Source of the DNA: Cryobacterium mannosilyticum
Lineage (GTDB): Bacteria > Actinomycetota > Actinomycetes > Actinomycetales > Microbacteriaceae
Reading direction: 5' to 3'
Assembly (NCBI RefSeq): GCF_004402705.1
Contig: NZ_SOFM01000045.1
Location: forward strand, 53,849 to 117,848
DNA: 64,000 nucleotides
Shown in pieces: positions 35,672 to 45,745 of the stretch (the first letter of the stretch is position 1; the number at the start of each line of letters is the position of its first letter). A program made the position numbers and the translations under genes. The notes below the pieces were generated by a model, which saw only the letters and a program-made list of their open reading frames with translations, made no database searches and was not told the origin of the DNA.

Positions 35672-36589
35672 ATGACGAACAAACCCGTGAAGGTCAAGCG
35701 CATGAAAAAGGCGCTGTACGAGGCGGAGCTCCGCCGCCTGCAAACCGACCTGGTGTCGATGCAGCAGTGGGTCAAGGAATCGGGGGCCCGGGTCGTGGTG
35801 ATCTTCGAGGGCCGGGACGCGGCCGGCAAGGGTTCCGCGATCAAACGGGTCACCGAGTACCTCAACCCGCGCAGCGCCCGGATCGTGGCCCTGCCGATCC
35901 CGACCGAGCGGCAGCGCGGCCAGTGGTATTTCCAGCGGTACGTGGAGCACCTGCCGTCCACGGGCGAGATCGTGCTGATGGACCGGTCCTGGTACAACCG
36001 CGCCGGGGTCGAACGCGTGATGAGTTACTGCACGCCCGACGAGTACCGCCGGTTCCTGCACCAGGCGCCCCTGTTCGAACGGATGCTGGTCGAGGACGGC
36101 ATCCTGCTGGTCAAGTACTGGTTCTCGGTGTCCGACCATGAGCAGGAGGCTCGGTTCCGGTCGCGGCAGAAGGACCCGATGCGCCGGTGGAAGCTGTCCG
36201 AGACCGACCTGCTGTCGATCACGAAATGGGTCGACTACTCCAAGGCGAAGGATGAGATGTTCGTGCACACCGACATTCCCGAGGCGCCGTGGTGGGTGAT
36301 CGAGAGCGACGACAAGCGCGCAGCCCGCCTGAACATGATCAACCACCTGCTGTCGATCGTGCCGTACGAGCACCGAGAGCCGCCGGCCGTGAAGATCCCG
36401 CACCGGCCGACCGGGTCGGACTACGAGCGGCCGCCGCGCGAGCTGAACCGCCCGGTGCGGGACCATGCGGCGGACGTCGCCGTCGCCGCCGGACAGCCGA
36501 AGCCGCATGGGCAGCCGAAGGTCCCCAAGGCTCCCACGGAGTCCACGGAGTCCAAGGAATCCACGGAGTCGACGGACGCGACGCCCTAA
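35672..36589 (+). CDS. ppk2: Polyphosphate kinase 2 (PPK2)
   Basis: A 305-residue PPK2-family kinase that transfers phosphate between polyphosphate and nucleoside di- or monophosphates. It has Walker A GRDAAGKGS, the Walker B/lid region MDRSWYNRAGVERVM and the conserved KYWFSVSDHEQ block, so the core is complete. The ATG at 35672 follows AGGGAAGG; the frame is open upstream to 35576 through the promoter region. The C-terminal ~45 residues form a low-complexity tail ending in repeated TEST/ESKEST units encoded by a 9-bp DNA repeat. The stop overlaps the convergent aldehyde dehydrogenase by four bases. Confidence 0.93.
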   Translation: MTNKPVKVKRMKKALYEAELRRLQTDLVSMQQWVKESGARVVVIFEGRDAAGKGSAIKRVTEYLNPRSARIVALPIPTERQRGQWYFQRYVEHLPSTGEIVLMDRSWYNRAGVERVMSYCTPDEYRRFLHQAPLFERMLVEDGILLVKYWFSVSDHEQEARFRSRQKDPMRRWKLSETDLLSITKWVDYSKAKDEMFVHTDIPEAPWWVIESDDKRAARLNMINHLLSIVPYEHREPPAVKIPHRPTGSDYERPPRELNRPVRDHAADVAVAAGQPKPHGQPKVPKAPTESTESKESTESTDATP

Positions 36590-38136
36590 CGCCGGCGGAG
36601 GGTCTTCAGCGCGCGGGCCAGGACCAGCATCGGGCCGGTCAGAGCCTCGAACTCGCGCCCGGTCCGGGGCAGCTGGAGCAGGCCGGTCGCCCGGGAGATG
36701 GTGATCGCGTCCACGAACCGGAGCAGGCCCTCCGGGCCGTTCCTCCGTCCGAGACCGGACTGTTTGAGCCCGCCCATCGGCGCGGCGACCGAGGAGAACG
36801 ACCCGCGGTAGCCCTCGTTCACGTTCACGCTGCCGGCCTCGATCGCCCCGGCCAGTCGCAGGCCGCGCCGGGCCGAGCCGGAGAACACGGAGGCGTTGAG
36901 GCCGAACTCGCTGTCGTTGGCGGCGAGGATCGCCTCCTGCTCCGTGTCGAAGACCGAGACCGCGACCACCGGTCCGAACGTCTCTGAGGCGAAGCAGTCC
37001 ATCGCCGCGGTGACGCCGGTGAGCACGGTCGGTTCGAAGAAGAACGGTCCGAGGTCGGGACGCGCCCGACCGCCCGCCTCGATCGACGCTCCCTTCGCGA
37101 CGGCGTCCTCGACGTGCGCCCGCACGCGCTCCAGCTGGGCAGGGGAGGTGAGCGAACCGACATCCGCGGAATGGTCGAAGCCGGCGCCGAGGCGGAGGGC
37201 GCCTGTGACCCGGCTGAACTCGCGCAGGAACTCCGCGGCGACGCCGCGCTGCACGTAGATGCGCTCGATCGACACGCAGAGCTGGCCCATCGCCGAGAAG
37301 CAGGCATTGGCGGCGTCGGCGGCGGCGCGGGCCGGGTCGACGTCGTCGAGCACGATCAGCGGGTTGTTCCCGCCGAGTTCCAGCGACACCCCGGTCAGCT
37401 TGCCGGCCGCCTGGACGGCGACCCGGCGCCCGGTCGCGGTCGACCCGGTGAAGCAGACGTAGTCGGCCTCCTCGGTGACGGCGGTGCCGATGACGGCACC
37501 CTCGCCGGTGACGACGGCCCACAGCCCGGCCGGGACTCCGGCGTCGATGAACGCCCGGCGGAGGGTGAGGATGCTCAGCGCGCCCTGGTCGTCGGCCTTC
37601 TGCACCACGCCGCAGCCGGCGGCGAGGGCGGGGACGACGTCCATCGCGGCGAGGCTGAGCGGGTAGTTCCACGGCGTGATCACCCCGGCCACCCCCTTGG
37701 GCCGGTAGCGCACCCGGGTGGTCACCATGAGAGGCAGGGCCGAGTGGCGGCGGCCCCCGCGGAGCACCCCTCGGGCGGCGAGGGCGTTGAACCGGGTGAC
37801 CCCGGCGGCCTGGAAGACCTCCTCGAACGCCTGGCCGCGGGTCTTGCCGGTCTCCGACTGCACCGCGTCCTGGAGCAGCCCGGCGCGGTCGAGCAGCAGG
37901 TCGTGGGCGCGCAGCAGCACCCGGCGGCGGTGCGCGAACCCGGCGCGCGACCAGGCGAGCTGGGCCAGCCGGGAGCGGGCGTAGGCATCCTGCACGTCCC
38001 GGGGGCTGCTCCGCGGCAGCTCGTGCAGCACCTCACCGGTGAACGGCATGGTCACCGGCACGGTGGTTCCGGTGCTGGCGATGATGTCGCGGTGGGCGTC
38101 GGCGATGAACGACGGGGACAGCGGGGAGGCGGACAT
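36586..38136 (-). CDS. Aldehyde dehydrogenase family protein (succinate-semialdehyde dehydrogenase-like, GabD2 type)
   Basis: A 516-residue NAD(P)-dependent aldehyde dehydrogenase. The cofactor domain shows ITPWNYPLSLAAMDVVPAL and FTGSTATGRRVA. The catalytic Glu lies in SLELGGNNPLIV and the catalytic Cys in SAMGQLCVSIERI. The pattern resembles mycobacterial GabD2, which oxidises succinic semialdehyde to succinate, but the true substrate is not proven by sequence. It is the last gene of a minus-strand series beginning with the MgtE_N/CBS protein, 21 bp after the lipoprotein gene. Confidence 0.88.
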   Translation of the reverse strand: MSASPLSPSFIADAHRDIIASTGTTVPVTMPFTGEVLHELPRSSPRDVQDAYARSRLAQLAWSRAGFAHRRRVLLRAHDLLLDRAGLLQDAVQSETGKTRGQAFEEVFQAAGVTRFNALAARGVLRGGRRHSALPLMVTTRVRYRPKGVAGVITPWNYPLSLAAMDVVPALAAGCGVVQKADDQGALSILTLRRAFIDAGVPAGLWAVVTGEGAVIGTAVTEEADYVCFTGSTATGRRVAVQAAGKLTGVSLELGGNNPLIVLDDVDPARAAADAANACFSAMGQLCVSIERIYVQRGVAAEFLREFSRVTGALRLGAGFDHSADVGSLTSPAQLERVRAHVEDAVAKGASIEAGGRARPDLGPFFFEPTVLTGVTAAMDCFASETFGPVVAVSVFDTEQEAILAANDSEFGLNASVFSGSARRGLRLAGAIEAGSVNVNEGYRGSFSSVAAPMGGLKQSGLGRRNGPEGLLRFVDAITISRATGLLQLPRTGREFEALTGPMLVLARALKTLRRR

Positions 38137-38157
38137 CCGGCCAGTCTAGGCCGGCAC

Positions 38158-39180
<1,023 letters not shown>

Positions 39181-39183
39181 GGG

Positions 39184-40353
39184 CTACCTCGGGGAGATGC
39201 CCAGGCTGCGGCCGGACAACCCGCGGGCGCGGGTGGCGAGCCGGTCGGCGACGGCCTGGATGGCGATGGCCGCCGGGTCGAGCGGATCGCCCAGCACGAC
39301 CGGCAGCCCGGTGTCGCCGCCGCTGCGCAACGGCACGCTGAGCGGCACCTGGGCGAGCAGCGGCACGGGGGTCTCCTGGCCCGCGCCGAGCCGGCGGGCC
39401 ACCTCGGCGCCGCCGCCGGAGCCGAAGATGTCCAGGACGGTGCCGTCGGGCTGCACGATCCCGGCCATGTTCTCGATCACGCCGTAGATCGTCTGCCCGG
39501 TCTGCCTGGCCACCACGCCGCTGCGTTCGGCGATGTCGGCGGCGGCCGGCTGCGGGGTGGTCACGACGATGACGTCGGCCTGGGGGAGCAGCTGGCCGAC
39601 CGAGATGGCCACGTCGCCGGTGCCCGGCGGCAGGTCGAGCAGCAGGATGTCGAGGTCGCCGAAGTACACCTCGGTGAGGAACTGGTTGATCGTGCGGTGC
39701 AGCATCGGGCCTCGCCAGGCGACGGCCACGGAGGAGTCGTCGACGAACATGCCGATCGAGATGACCTTCACGTCGAAGGCGATCGGCGGCAGGATCATGT
39801 CGCCGACCTGGGTGGGCTTGACCGCGGTGCCCTTCTCGCTGCCGGGAGCCGGCGGCCCGACCAGGCCGAGCAGCCCGGGGATGGAGAACCCGTAGACATC
39901 CGCGTCGACGACGCCGACCCGGAGTCCCCGCGCCGCGAGCGCGACGGCGAGGTTCGCGGTGATGGTGGACTTGCCGACGCCGCCCTTGCCGCTGGTGATG
40001 GCGTAGACCCGGGTCAGCGAGTCAGGCCCGAACTGGCTGGTGCGCGCGCCCTGGCCGCCGCGAAGCTTCTCGGTCATGGCGCGGCGCTGCTCGCGGGTCA
40101 TCACGGTGACGTCCACGCTCACCCGGCCGGGCCCGGCGACGGACTCGGCCGCCTCACGCACGTCGCGTTCGATCTGCCGTGCGGCCGGGCAGCCGGCGAT
40201 GGTCAGCCGGAGGCCGACCGTGGTGTGGCCGGCGGCATCCACCTCGACCCCCGCGACCATGTCGAGCTCGGTGATCGGGCGGCGGATCTCGGGGTCGATC
40301 ACCCGGACGAGGGCGGCGAGCACCCCGTCGCGGGTGCGCTGGGCGTCACTCAC
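39184..40353 (-). CDS. mrp: Mrp/ApbC-type Fe-S cluster carrier ATPase with N-terminal MIP18 domain
   Basis: P-loop ATPase of 389 residues thought to carry and transfer iron-sulfur clusters. An N-terminal MIP18/DUF59 domain (about residues 1-90, RVIDPEIRRPITELDMV) precedes the deviant Walker A GKGGVGKSTITANLA. The Mrp block LLDLPPGTGDVAISVGQ follows. The usual C-terminal CxxC of cluster carriers is not evident in the translation. I chose the GTG at 40353, which has GGAG upstream and overlaps the DUF1003 gene by eight bases. The order DUF1003-mrp is conserved in actinobacteria. Confidence 0.92.
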   Translation of the reverse strand: MSDAQRTRDGVLAALVRVIDPEIRRPITELDMVAGVEVDAAGHTTVGLRLTIAGCPAARQIERDVREAAESVAGPGRVSVDVTVMTREQRRAMTEKLRGGQGARTSQFGPDSLTRVYAITSGKGGVGKSTITANLAVALAARGLRVGVVDADVYGFSIPGLLGLVGPPAPGSEKGTAVKPTQVGDMILPPIAFDVKVISIGMFVDDSSVAVAWRGPMLHRTINQFLTEVYFGDLDILLLDLPPGTGDVAISVGQLLPQADVIVVTTPQPAAADIAERSGVVARQTGQTIYGVIENMAGIVQPDGTVLDIFGSGGGAEVARRLGAGQETPVPLLAQVPLSVPLRSGGDTGLPVVLGDPLDPAAIAIQAVADRLATRARGLSGRSLGISPR

Positions 40354-40960
40354 TCCGGGGACGCTCCTCACGGCGGCGTTCGGACACCGGGTCGTGGTCG
40401 TGGTCGCGCTCACCCTTGCGGGCGCGCTTGCGTTCGCGCTTGTCCTGGTCTTCGCGTTCCTCGAGGTTCTCGAGCAGCGACCGCAACTCGGCGCGGAGGA
40501 AGTCCCTGGAGGCCAGGTCCTTCATACCCAGGCGCAGCGCGACGACCTCGCGGGCGAGGTATTCGGTGTCGGCCAGGTTGCGTTCGGCGCGCTGCCGGTC
40601 CTGCTCGAACTGCACCCGGTCGCGGTCGTCCTGCCGGTTCTGCGCGAGCAGGATCATCGGCGCCGCGTAGGACGCCTGCATCGACAGGACCAGGGTCAGT
40701 GCGATGAATCCGAGCGACACCGAGTCGAAGCGCCAGGCCGCGGGAGCCAGTGTGTTCCAGGCGATCCAGCCGACGGCGAAGAAGGTCAGGCCGAGCAGGA
40801 ACCACGGGGTGCCCATGCCCCGGGCGATGGCCTCGGTGAACCGGCCGAACCGGTCGCTGCTCGGTCGGTTGCGGTCGCGGGTGCGCTTTCGGCCCAGGGC
40901 GGCCGTGCGCAGGCCCTTGGGCGAGTCGAGGCGGAGATCCGATCGGTTAGCTCGGGCCAT
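40346..40960 (-). CDS. DUF1003 membrane protein
   Basis: A 204-residue DUF1003 protein of unknown function. The core is two membrane helices (WFLLGLTFFAVGWIAWN and SLGFIALTLVLSMQASYAAPMILL), preceded by a basic N-terminus. A long charged C-terminal region of probable coiled coil follows (NRQDDRDRVQFEQDRQRAERN), ending in a Lys/Arg/Asp-rich tail. It overlaps the upstream MgtE_N/CBS gene by 14 bp and the downstream mrp gene by eight, so the three are translationally coupled. Confidence 0.92.
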   Translation of the reverse strand: MARANRSDLRLDSPKGLRTAALGRKRTRDRNRPSSDRFGRFTEAIARGMGTPWFLLGLTFFAVGWIAWNTLAPAAWRFDSVSLGFIALTLVLSMQASYAAPMILLAQNRQDDRDRVQFEQDRQRAERNLADTEYLAREVVALRLGMKDLASRDFLRAELRSLLENLEEREDQDKRERKRARKGERDHDHDPVSERRREERPRSE

Positions 40961-42278
40961 TGCCGGTCCTCCGTCCGTGGTGCAGCGGGATGCTTCCCGT
41001 GGTCAGTTCGGTGCGGGCCGCGGCCCGGCGGCGCACGTCGTCGTTCCCGTCGTGACTTCGCCAGTCGTCGGGCAACAGATAGTCGAGGACATCGTCAATC
41101 GTCACCACCCCGACGAGTCGGTGGTTGTCGTCGACGACCGGCACGGAGACGAGGTCGTAGCTGGCGAGGATGCGGGTGACCTCCGCGGCCGAGGTGTCCG
41201 CGGTGACGGGGTCGAGACCCTGGTCGAGCAGCGTGCCCAGGCGTTCGTGGGGCGGGTAGCGCAGCATCCGCTGGAAGTGCACCATGCCCAGGAAGCGGCC
41301 GGTCGGCGGCTCGTAGGGTGGCAGGGTCACGCAGATCGCCGCGCCGAGGGCGGGGGCCAGGTCGTGGCGGCGGATCAGGGCGAGGCCCTCGGCGACCGTG
41401 GCGTCGGCGGAGACGATGATCGGCTCCGTCGTCATCAGGCCGCCGGCGGTGTCGGGGGCGTAGGTGAGCAGGAAGCGCACATCGTCGGCCTCCTCCGGCT
41501 CCATCAGGTCGAGCAGCTGCTCGCCGTGCTCCTCCGGCAGCTGCGCGATCAGGTCGGCGGCGTCGTCGGGCTGCATGTGATCGAGCACGTCGGCCGCGCG
41601 GGCGTCGCCGAGCCGGGTGAGGATTCCCACCTGCTCGCGCTCGGGCATCTCCTCGAGCACGTCGGCGAGGCGGCCGTCGGGCAGTTCCCCTGCCACCTCG
41701 TACATGCGCTCCTGCGGCAGGTCGAGCAGGGTGTTGGCGAGGTCGGCGGGCTTGAGGTCGGAGTAGGTGGCGATGAGCTGCTCGGCGGACTGGGCCTGGC
41801 CGACCGTGGCGTGCTCGCGCACCTCACCCCAGGCGGCGAACGCCGTGGCGCCCTTCGCGAACAGGGACAGGCTCGTCTTGGGCCGGCGCACGAAGAGCTG
41901 GCTGATCGCCCAGCCGCCCTGGGCGGACTCCTCGATCGAGACGTCCTCGACGGTGGCCTCGCCGGAGCCGTCGTTGAAGACCACGGTGCGGCCGAGCATC
42001 TCGGCGATCACCCGCACCTCGCCGCCGCGCTGCTCGAACCGGCGCACGTTGATCAGGCCGGTGGTGATGATCTGGCCGGAGCCGATGCTGGTCACCCGGC
42101 TTATCGACACGAACACGCGTCGTTTGCCCGGGATCTCCACGATCAGGCCGACCACGAGGGGCGGGTCGTTTTTTCGGTAGACCACCAACACGTCGCGAAC
42201 CTTGCCGACGCGGTCGCCCGCGGGGTCGAAGACGGTACACCCGGCCAAACGGGCAACGAAGACTCTGGTGGCACTCAC
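40947..42278 (-). CDS. PRC-barrel/MgtE_N/CBS regulatory protein without a transporter domain
   Basis: A 443-residue cytoplasmic protein. PRC-barrel-like repeats occupy about residues 1-140. MgtE N-terminal helical repeats follow (LANTLLDLPQERMYEVAGELPDGRLADVLEEMP and on). Two CBS domains lie at about 290-410 (LMTTEPIIVSADATVAEGL; VPVVDDNHRLVGVVTIDDVL). The magnesium-channel membrane domain of true MgtE is absent. It may sense magnesium or nucleotides for another membrane partner, and the coupled DUF1003 protein is the obvious candidate (inference). The GTG start at 42278 appears leaderless. Confidence 0.9.
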   Translation of the reverse strand: MSATRVFVARLAGCTVFDPAGDRVGKVRDVLVVYRKNDPPLVVGLIVEIPGKRRVFVSISRVTSIGSGQIITTGLINVRRFEQRGGEVRVIAEMLGRTVVFNDGSGEATVEDVSIEESAQGGWAISQLFVRRPKTSLSLFAKGATAFAAWGEVREHATVGQAQSAEQLIATYSDLKPADLANTLLDLPQERMYEVAGELPDGRLADVLEEMPEREQVGILTRLGDARAADVLDHMQPDDAADLIAQLPEEHGEQLLDLMEPEEADDVRFLLTYAPDTAGGLMTTEPIIVSADATVAEGLALIRRHDLAPALGAAICVTLPPYEPPTGRFLGMVHFQRMLRYPPHERLGTLLDQGLDPVTADTSAAEVTRILASYDLVSVPVVDDNHRLVGVVTIDDVLDYLLPDDWRSHDGNDDVRRRAAARTELTTGSIPLHHGRRTGNGPS

Positions 42279-42284
42279 AGTACA

Positions 42285-42290
42285 AATCTA
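42285..42290 (-). promoter_or_regulatory. -10 box for a leaderless start of the MgtE_N-DUF1003-mrp operon
   Basis: On the minus strand TAGATT (42290-42285) ends exactly six bases before the GTG at 42278. No Shine-Dalgarno sequence is present. It is the same hexamer as the dapE box. Confidence 0.6.
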
Positions 42291-42332
42291 GGCCACCTTC
42301 AGGGGATAACGGTGCTGTGGGAGAATGGCGGC

Positions 42333-42920
42333 ATGAGCAACCAGAGCCCCTTCGGCGCCCGAGGCCCCGCACTCTTCCCCGTTCTGCCCAAGGGCGAGGT
42401 GCTCGCGACGTACGAAACCTACTTCGAGGCGCAGGCCGCGGTGGACACGCTCGCGAAGGCGGACTTCCCGGTCAAGAAGCTTTCCATCGTCGGAAACGAC
42501 CTGAAAAGCGTCGAGCGGGTGACCGGCAAGCTCACCTGGGGCCGGGTCGCGCTCGCCGGGGCGGCCTCCGGCGCCTGGCTCGGGGTCTTCTTCGGGCTGC
42601 TCTTCTTCATCTTCTCGCCCGCCGGTGCCGGCCTGCCGTTCGTGCTCGCCGCGGTGCTGATCGGCGCCGGATTCGGCATGCTGTTCGGGGTCGTCAGCTA
42701 CGCGCTCAACCGCCGCCGCCGCGACTTCACCTCGACCATGCAGGTCATCGCGAGCAACTACCAGGTGATCGTGGATGCGGCGCTGGTCAACCGGGGACGC
42801 AACCTGCTCGCCGGGTATGCCGAGGCAGGCGCCGAGGCGCCGGCCGCGCCGCATCCGTCGGAGCCCCCGCGCAGCGCCGACCCGGTGACCCCGCCCGCGC
42901 CGCCGGCCCCCGAGATCTAA
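42333..42920 (+). CDS. General-stress-protein-17M-like membrane protein
   Basis: A 195-residue protein. An N-terminal domain of the YflT/GSP17M type (ATYETYFEAQAAVDTLAKADFPVKKLSIVGNDL) resembles the ferredoxin-like fold found in stress proteins. Two membrane helices with a Gly-rich zipper follow (VALAGAASGAWLGVFFGLLFFIF and FVLAAVLIGAGFGMLFGVV), then a cytoplasmic segment and a Pro-rich tail. The ATG at 42333 gives MSNQSPFGARG. It is divergent from the MgtE_N operon, with 54 bp between starts. The biochemical role is unknown. Confidence 0.85.
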   Translation: MSNQSPFGARGPALFPVLPKGEVLATYETYFEAQAAVDTLAKADFPVKKLSIVGNDLKSVERVTGKLTWGRVALAGAASGAWLGVFFGLLFFIFSPAGAGLPFVLAAVLIGAGFGMLFGVVSYALNRRRRDFTSTMQVIASNYQVIVDAALVNRGRNLLAGYAEAGAEAPAAPHPSEPPRSADPVTPPAPPAPEI

Positions 42921-42934
42921 CCGCCCCCGCCCTT

Positions 42935-43010
42935 CGGCAACTGTTGCCGGGGCGGACAGTTGTGGCCCGCACACCGGCAGCAGTTGTGCGCACCGGCAAC
43001 ATTTCTGACC
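42935..43010. repeat. Repeat-rich intergenic segment between convergent genes
   Basis: It holds the near-perfect palindrome CGGCAACTGTTGCCG (42935-42949) and then two further related CAGTTGTG...CACCGGCA blocks. It lies between the stress-type gene and the peptidase gene. A short dispersed palindromic element or degenerate terminator is likely; I see no coding sequence. Confidence 0.4.
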
Positions 43011-43037
43011 GGGGCGGGGCGGTGAGGAGGGCGGTCC

Positions 43038-44579
43038 TCAGACGGTGAGGGCGGCGATCCAGGCCTCGACGTCGGCCGAGGTGCGCGGGATGCCCGCGGA
43101 CAGGTTCTCGGGGCCGTCGACGGTGATCAGGATGTCGTCTTCGATCCGCACGCCGATGCCGCGGAACTCGGCCGGCACGGTGAGGTCGTCGGGCTGGAAG
43201 TACAGTCCCGGCTCGATCGTGAACACCATGCCGGGTTCGATGACGCCGTCCATGTACATGTCGCGGCGGGCCTGGGCGCAGTCGTGCACGTCGAGACCGA
43301 GGTGGTGGCTGGTGCCGTGGACCATGTAGCGGCGGTGGTGGCCGTTGTCGGGCAGCAGCGCCTCCTCGGCGGAGACAGGCAGCATGCCCCACTCCGCGGT
43401 GCGACGGGCGATCACGACCATGGCCGCGGCGTGCACGTCGCGGAACACCGCGCCGGGCCGGGCGACGGCGAACGCGGCATCCGCTGCCTCGCGCACGGCG
43501 TCGTAGACCATGCGCTGCACGGGCGTGAACGTGCCGTCGACCGGGAGGGTGCGGGTGATGTCGGCCGTGTAGTAGCTGTCGACCTCGACCCCGGCGTCGA
43601 GCAGGATCAGGTCACCCGGGGTGACCGGCCCGTCGTTGCGGGTCCAGTGCAGGATGCAGGCGTGGGCACCGGACGCCGCGATGGTGTCATAGCCGACCGC
43701 GTTGCCGTCGGAGCGGGCACGGGTGTTGAACACGCCCTCGACGAGGCGTTCGCCGCGGAGGTGGGAGCTGGACCGGGGAAGGTCGCGGATGACGTCGTCG
43801 AAGCCGTGCGCGGTGGCCGCCACGGCGAGGCGCATCTGGGCGATCTCGTAGGAATCCTTGACCAGGCGCAACTCGGAGAGGTCCCGGGCGAAGTGGTCGT
43901 CCGGTTCGTGCTCGGCGTTGATCTCCAGGCTGAACGGGGAGTCTGACGCGTTGGTGGTGAGCACCTTCTCGGCGGCGAAACGCAGCCGGGATTCGTCGAC
44001 CTCGTCGGTGAAGAACGGGTCCGCCTCGCGCACGACGACGGTCTCGCTGTCCACGGCCTCGAGCACGGCGGACAGGCCGGCGATGCCGCGCACCCGCAGG
44101 GCGAGGTCGGCGGCGACCTGGGCGATCGACGGGCGCGGGCCGATCCAGAACTCGCCGATGTCGGGGTTGGCGTAGAACTCGTCGGAGTCGCGCCCGGCGC
44201 GCTCCCGGAAGTAGAGCGTGGCGTCGTGGCCTGCCTCGGTCGGTTCGAAGACCAGCACGGCGCCCGGCTCGGAGTCGCTGCCCCAGCCGGTGAGGTGCGC
44301 GAAGGCGGAATGCGCGCGGAACGCGTAGTCGGTGTCGTTGGAGCGCTGCTTGAGCCGGCCGGCCGGGATGATCAGCCGGGTTCCCGGGTACATCGCGGAG
44401 AGCCTGGCCCGGCGGGCGGCCGCGAACGGGGCCTGCTCCCGGGCGGGCGGCAGTTCGGCGGTGCGCTCGGCCCAGGAACTGGAGATATAGGCCTTGAAAC
44501 CGGCCGACCCGGGCGTCGTGGACCGGTTCTCGTTCGATCGGGGGGCAGGGGTGATCGCGGATTCGTTGGGGTTGGCCAT
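43038..44579 (-). CDS. Xaa-Pro aminopeptidase (M24B, PepP-like)
   Basis: A 513-residue metallo-aminopeptidase releasing N-terminal residues before proline. An N-terminal aminopeptidase-P domain (GTRLIIPAGRLKQRSNDTDYAF) is followed by the pita-bread catalytic domain with all five dinuclear metal ligands. These are Asp in LLDAGVEVDS, Asp in YTADITRT, His in VHGTSHHLGLDVHD, Glu in FTIEPGLYF and Glu in RIEDDILI. I chose the ATG at 44579 (MANPNESAI), with a GACAAT box six bases upstream. The frame continues to 44687 without homology. The gene lies 55 bp after an EEP-family gene on the same strand. Confidence 0.93.
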   Translation of the reverse strand: MANPNESAITPAPRSNENRSTTPGSAGFKAYISSSWAERTAELPPAREQAPFAAARRARLSAMYPGTRLIIPAGRLKQRSNDTDYAFRAHSAFAHLTGWGSDSEPGAVLVFEPTEAGHDATLYFRERAGRDSDEFYANPDIGEFWIGPRPSIAQVAADLALRVRGIAGLSAVLEAVDSETVVVREADPFFTDEVDESRLRFAAEKVLTTNASDSPFSLEINAEHEPDDHFARDLSELRLVKDSYEIAQMRLAVAATAHGFDDVIRDLPRSSSHLRGERLVEGVFNTRARSDGNAVGYDTIAASGAHACILHWTRNDGPVTPGDLILLDAGVEVDSYYTADITRTLPVDGTFTPVQRMVYDAVREAADAAFAVARPGAVFRDVHAAAMVVIARRTAEWGMLPVSAEEALLPDNGHHRRYMVHGTSHHLGLDVHDCAQARRDMYMDGVIEPGMVFTIEPGLYFQPDDLTVPAEFRGIGVRIEDDILITVDGPENLSAGIPRTSADVEAWIAALTV

Positions 44580-44634
44580 GCGCCCATTGTCCCATTCCCG
44601 GCCGGGCGCGCGCTGTGGGCTGTCCGGGGGGAGG

Positions 44635-45681
44635 TCAGCGGGGCGAAAGGGTCGCGACGATCGGGCGGTGATCGCTGCCCGCGGCATCCTCTGACTCGAT
44701 CACGCTCATGCTGTCGGTCTGCCAGTTCGGCGTCGAGAGCACATGGTCGATCGGGCTGCCGAGCAGGGGAGGAACGAACGTCGGCCAGGTGCCCACCGCC
44801 CCGGACCCGGCGGCCAGCGCCGCGTCCCGGCAGTCACCGAGCACGGCCGAGCCGGAAGATTCCCGTCCGGACATATGGTCGACCGTGGAGTTGAAGTCCC
44901 CGGCCATGATCACATTCTCAGCCGTGCACTGGCGGGCCAGCCAGTCGAGGTCCGAGCGCCAGTTCGACATCTCCCAGTTGATCGGGGCGACGGCGTGCAC
45001 CGCGATGATGGTGGGCCTGGAGGCATCGACGGGCCGGGCGACGACGGTCGGAAGCACATTGGTGTTGCCGGGAGGGCCGGAACCCGCGGCGCTGCTCACG
45101 GTGTAATCACCGAGGTCGGGGCTGATCAGCAGGGTGGTCGACCGTGCCTTGGAGACCAGGTCGAACGCGATGGTGTGCACCCACATCGGCCGTCCGGCCT
45201 CCCGCATCGCCTCGGCGACCTTCACTCCGGTGGCCTCGGTCGTCTCCGGGAGGGTGACGATGTCGGCGCCGCGGTCGATCGCGAGCCGGGCGATCGCCGC
45301 CGCCCCCGGTTCGTCACCGAGGGTGTTCCAGCTGAGCACGGTGACGTCGCCGGTGGTGCCGGCGGATGCCGGGGGCCGCTCGGCCGCCGACGCCGGCTGC
45401 ACGCCGATCCCCCTGGCGGCAAGCACGGCGGCGTTGCCGACCCCGAAGAGGAGCAGCAGCACGGCGAGGGACCCGGCCAGGCGTCGCAGCGGCCGGATCG
45501 CGGCGAGCAGGGCCAGCACGACCATTCCGGCAGCGGCGACGGCCACGCCCAGTCCGCGCAGGGACACGGCGTGGGCGAAGACCCAGCTGTTCTGCAGGCC
45601 GAACGACTGCGGCCAGCCGACGGCGAACAACGCGAGGGCGGAGCCGCCGAGGACGAGGGCGGTGAGGATTCTGGGCAGCAT
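44635..45681 (-). CDS. Membrane-anchored endonuclease/exonuclease/phosphatase (EEP) family protein
   Basis: A 348-residue protein with three N-terminal membrane helices (to about residue 90) and a DNase I-like EEP domain placed outside. Catalytic motifs are conserved: LSWNTLG, the Glu in VTLPETTE, MAGDFNSTVDH, SPIDHVLS and AGSDHRPIVATL. Family members cleave nucleic acids or phosphoesters of lipids and inositides; the substrate here is not known. The ATG at 45681 is chosen over the open frame to 45732, which runs into the divergent PHP gene's promoter. Confidence 0.85.
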   Translation of the reverse strand: MLPRILTALVLGGSALALFAVGWPQSFGLQNSWVFAHAVSLRGLGVAVAAAGMVVLALLAAIRPLRRLAGSLAVLLLLFGVGNAAVLAARGIGVQPASAAERPPASAGTTGDVTVLSWNTLGDEPGAAAIARLAIDRGADIVTLPETTEATGVKVAEAMREAGRPMWVHTIAFDLVSKARSTTLLISPDLGDYTVSSAAGSGPPGNTNVLPTVVARPVDASRPTIIAVHAVAPINWEMSNWRSDLDWLARQCTAENVIMAGDFNSTVDHMSGRESSGSAVLGDCRDAALAAGSGAVGTWPTFVPPLLGSPIDHVLSTPNWQTDSMSVIESEDAAGSDHRPIVATLSPR

Positions 45682-45733
45682 GGAGTGACCATGGTAGGCG
45701 ACCCGGCTGGGCGACGCCTCTGCCCGGCCCAAC

Positions 45734-45739
45734 TAGCAT
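45734..45739 (+). promoter_or_regulatory. -10 box for a leaderless start of the PHP gene
   Basis: TAGCAT ends exactly six bases before the ATG at 45746. The intervening GGGGGA is a weak alternative ribosome site. Confidence 0.5.
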
Positions 45740-45745
45740 GGGGGA

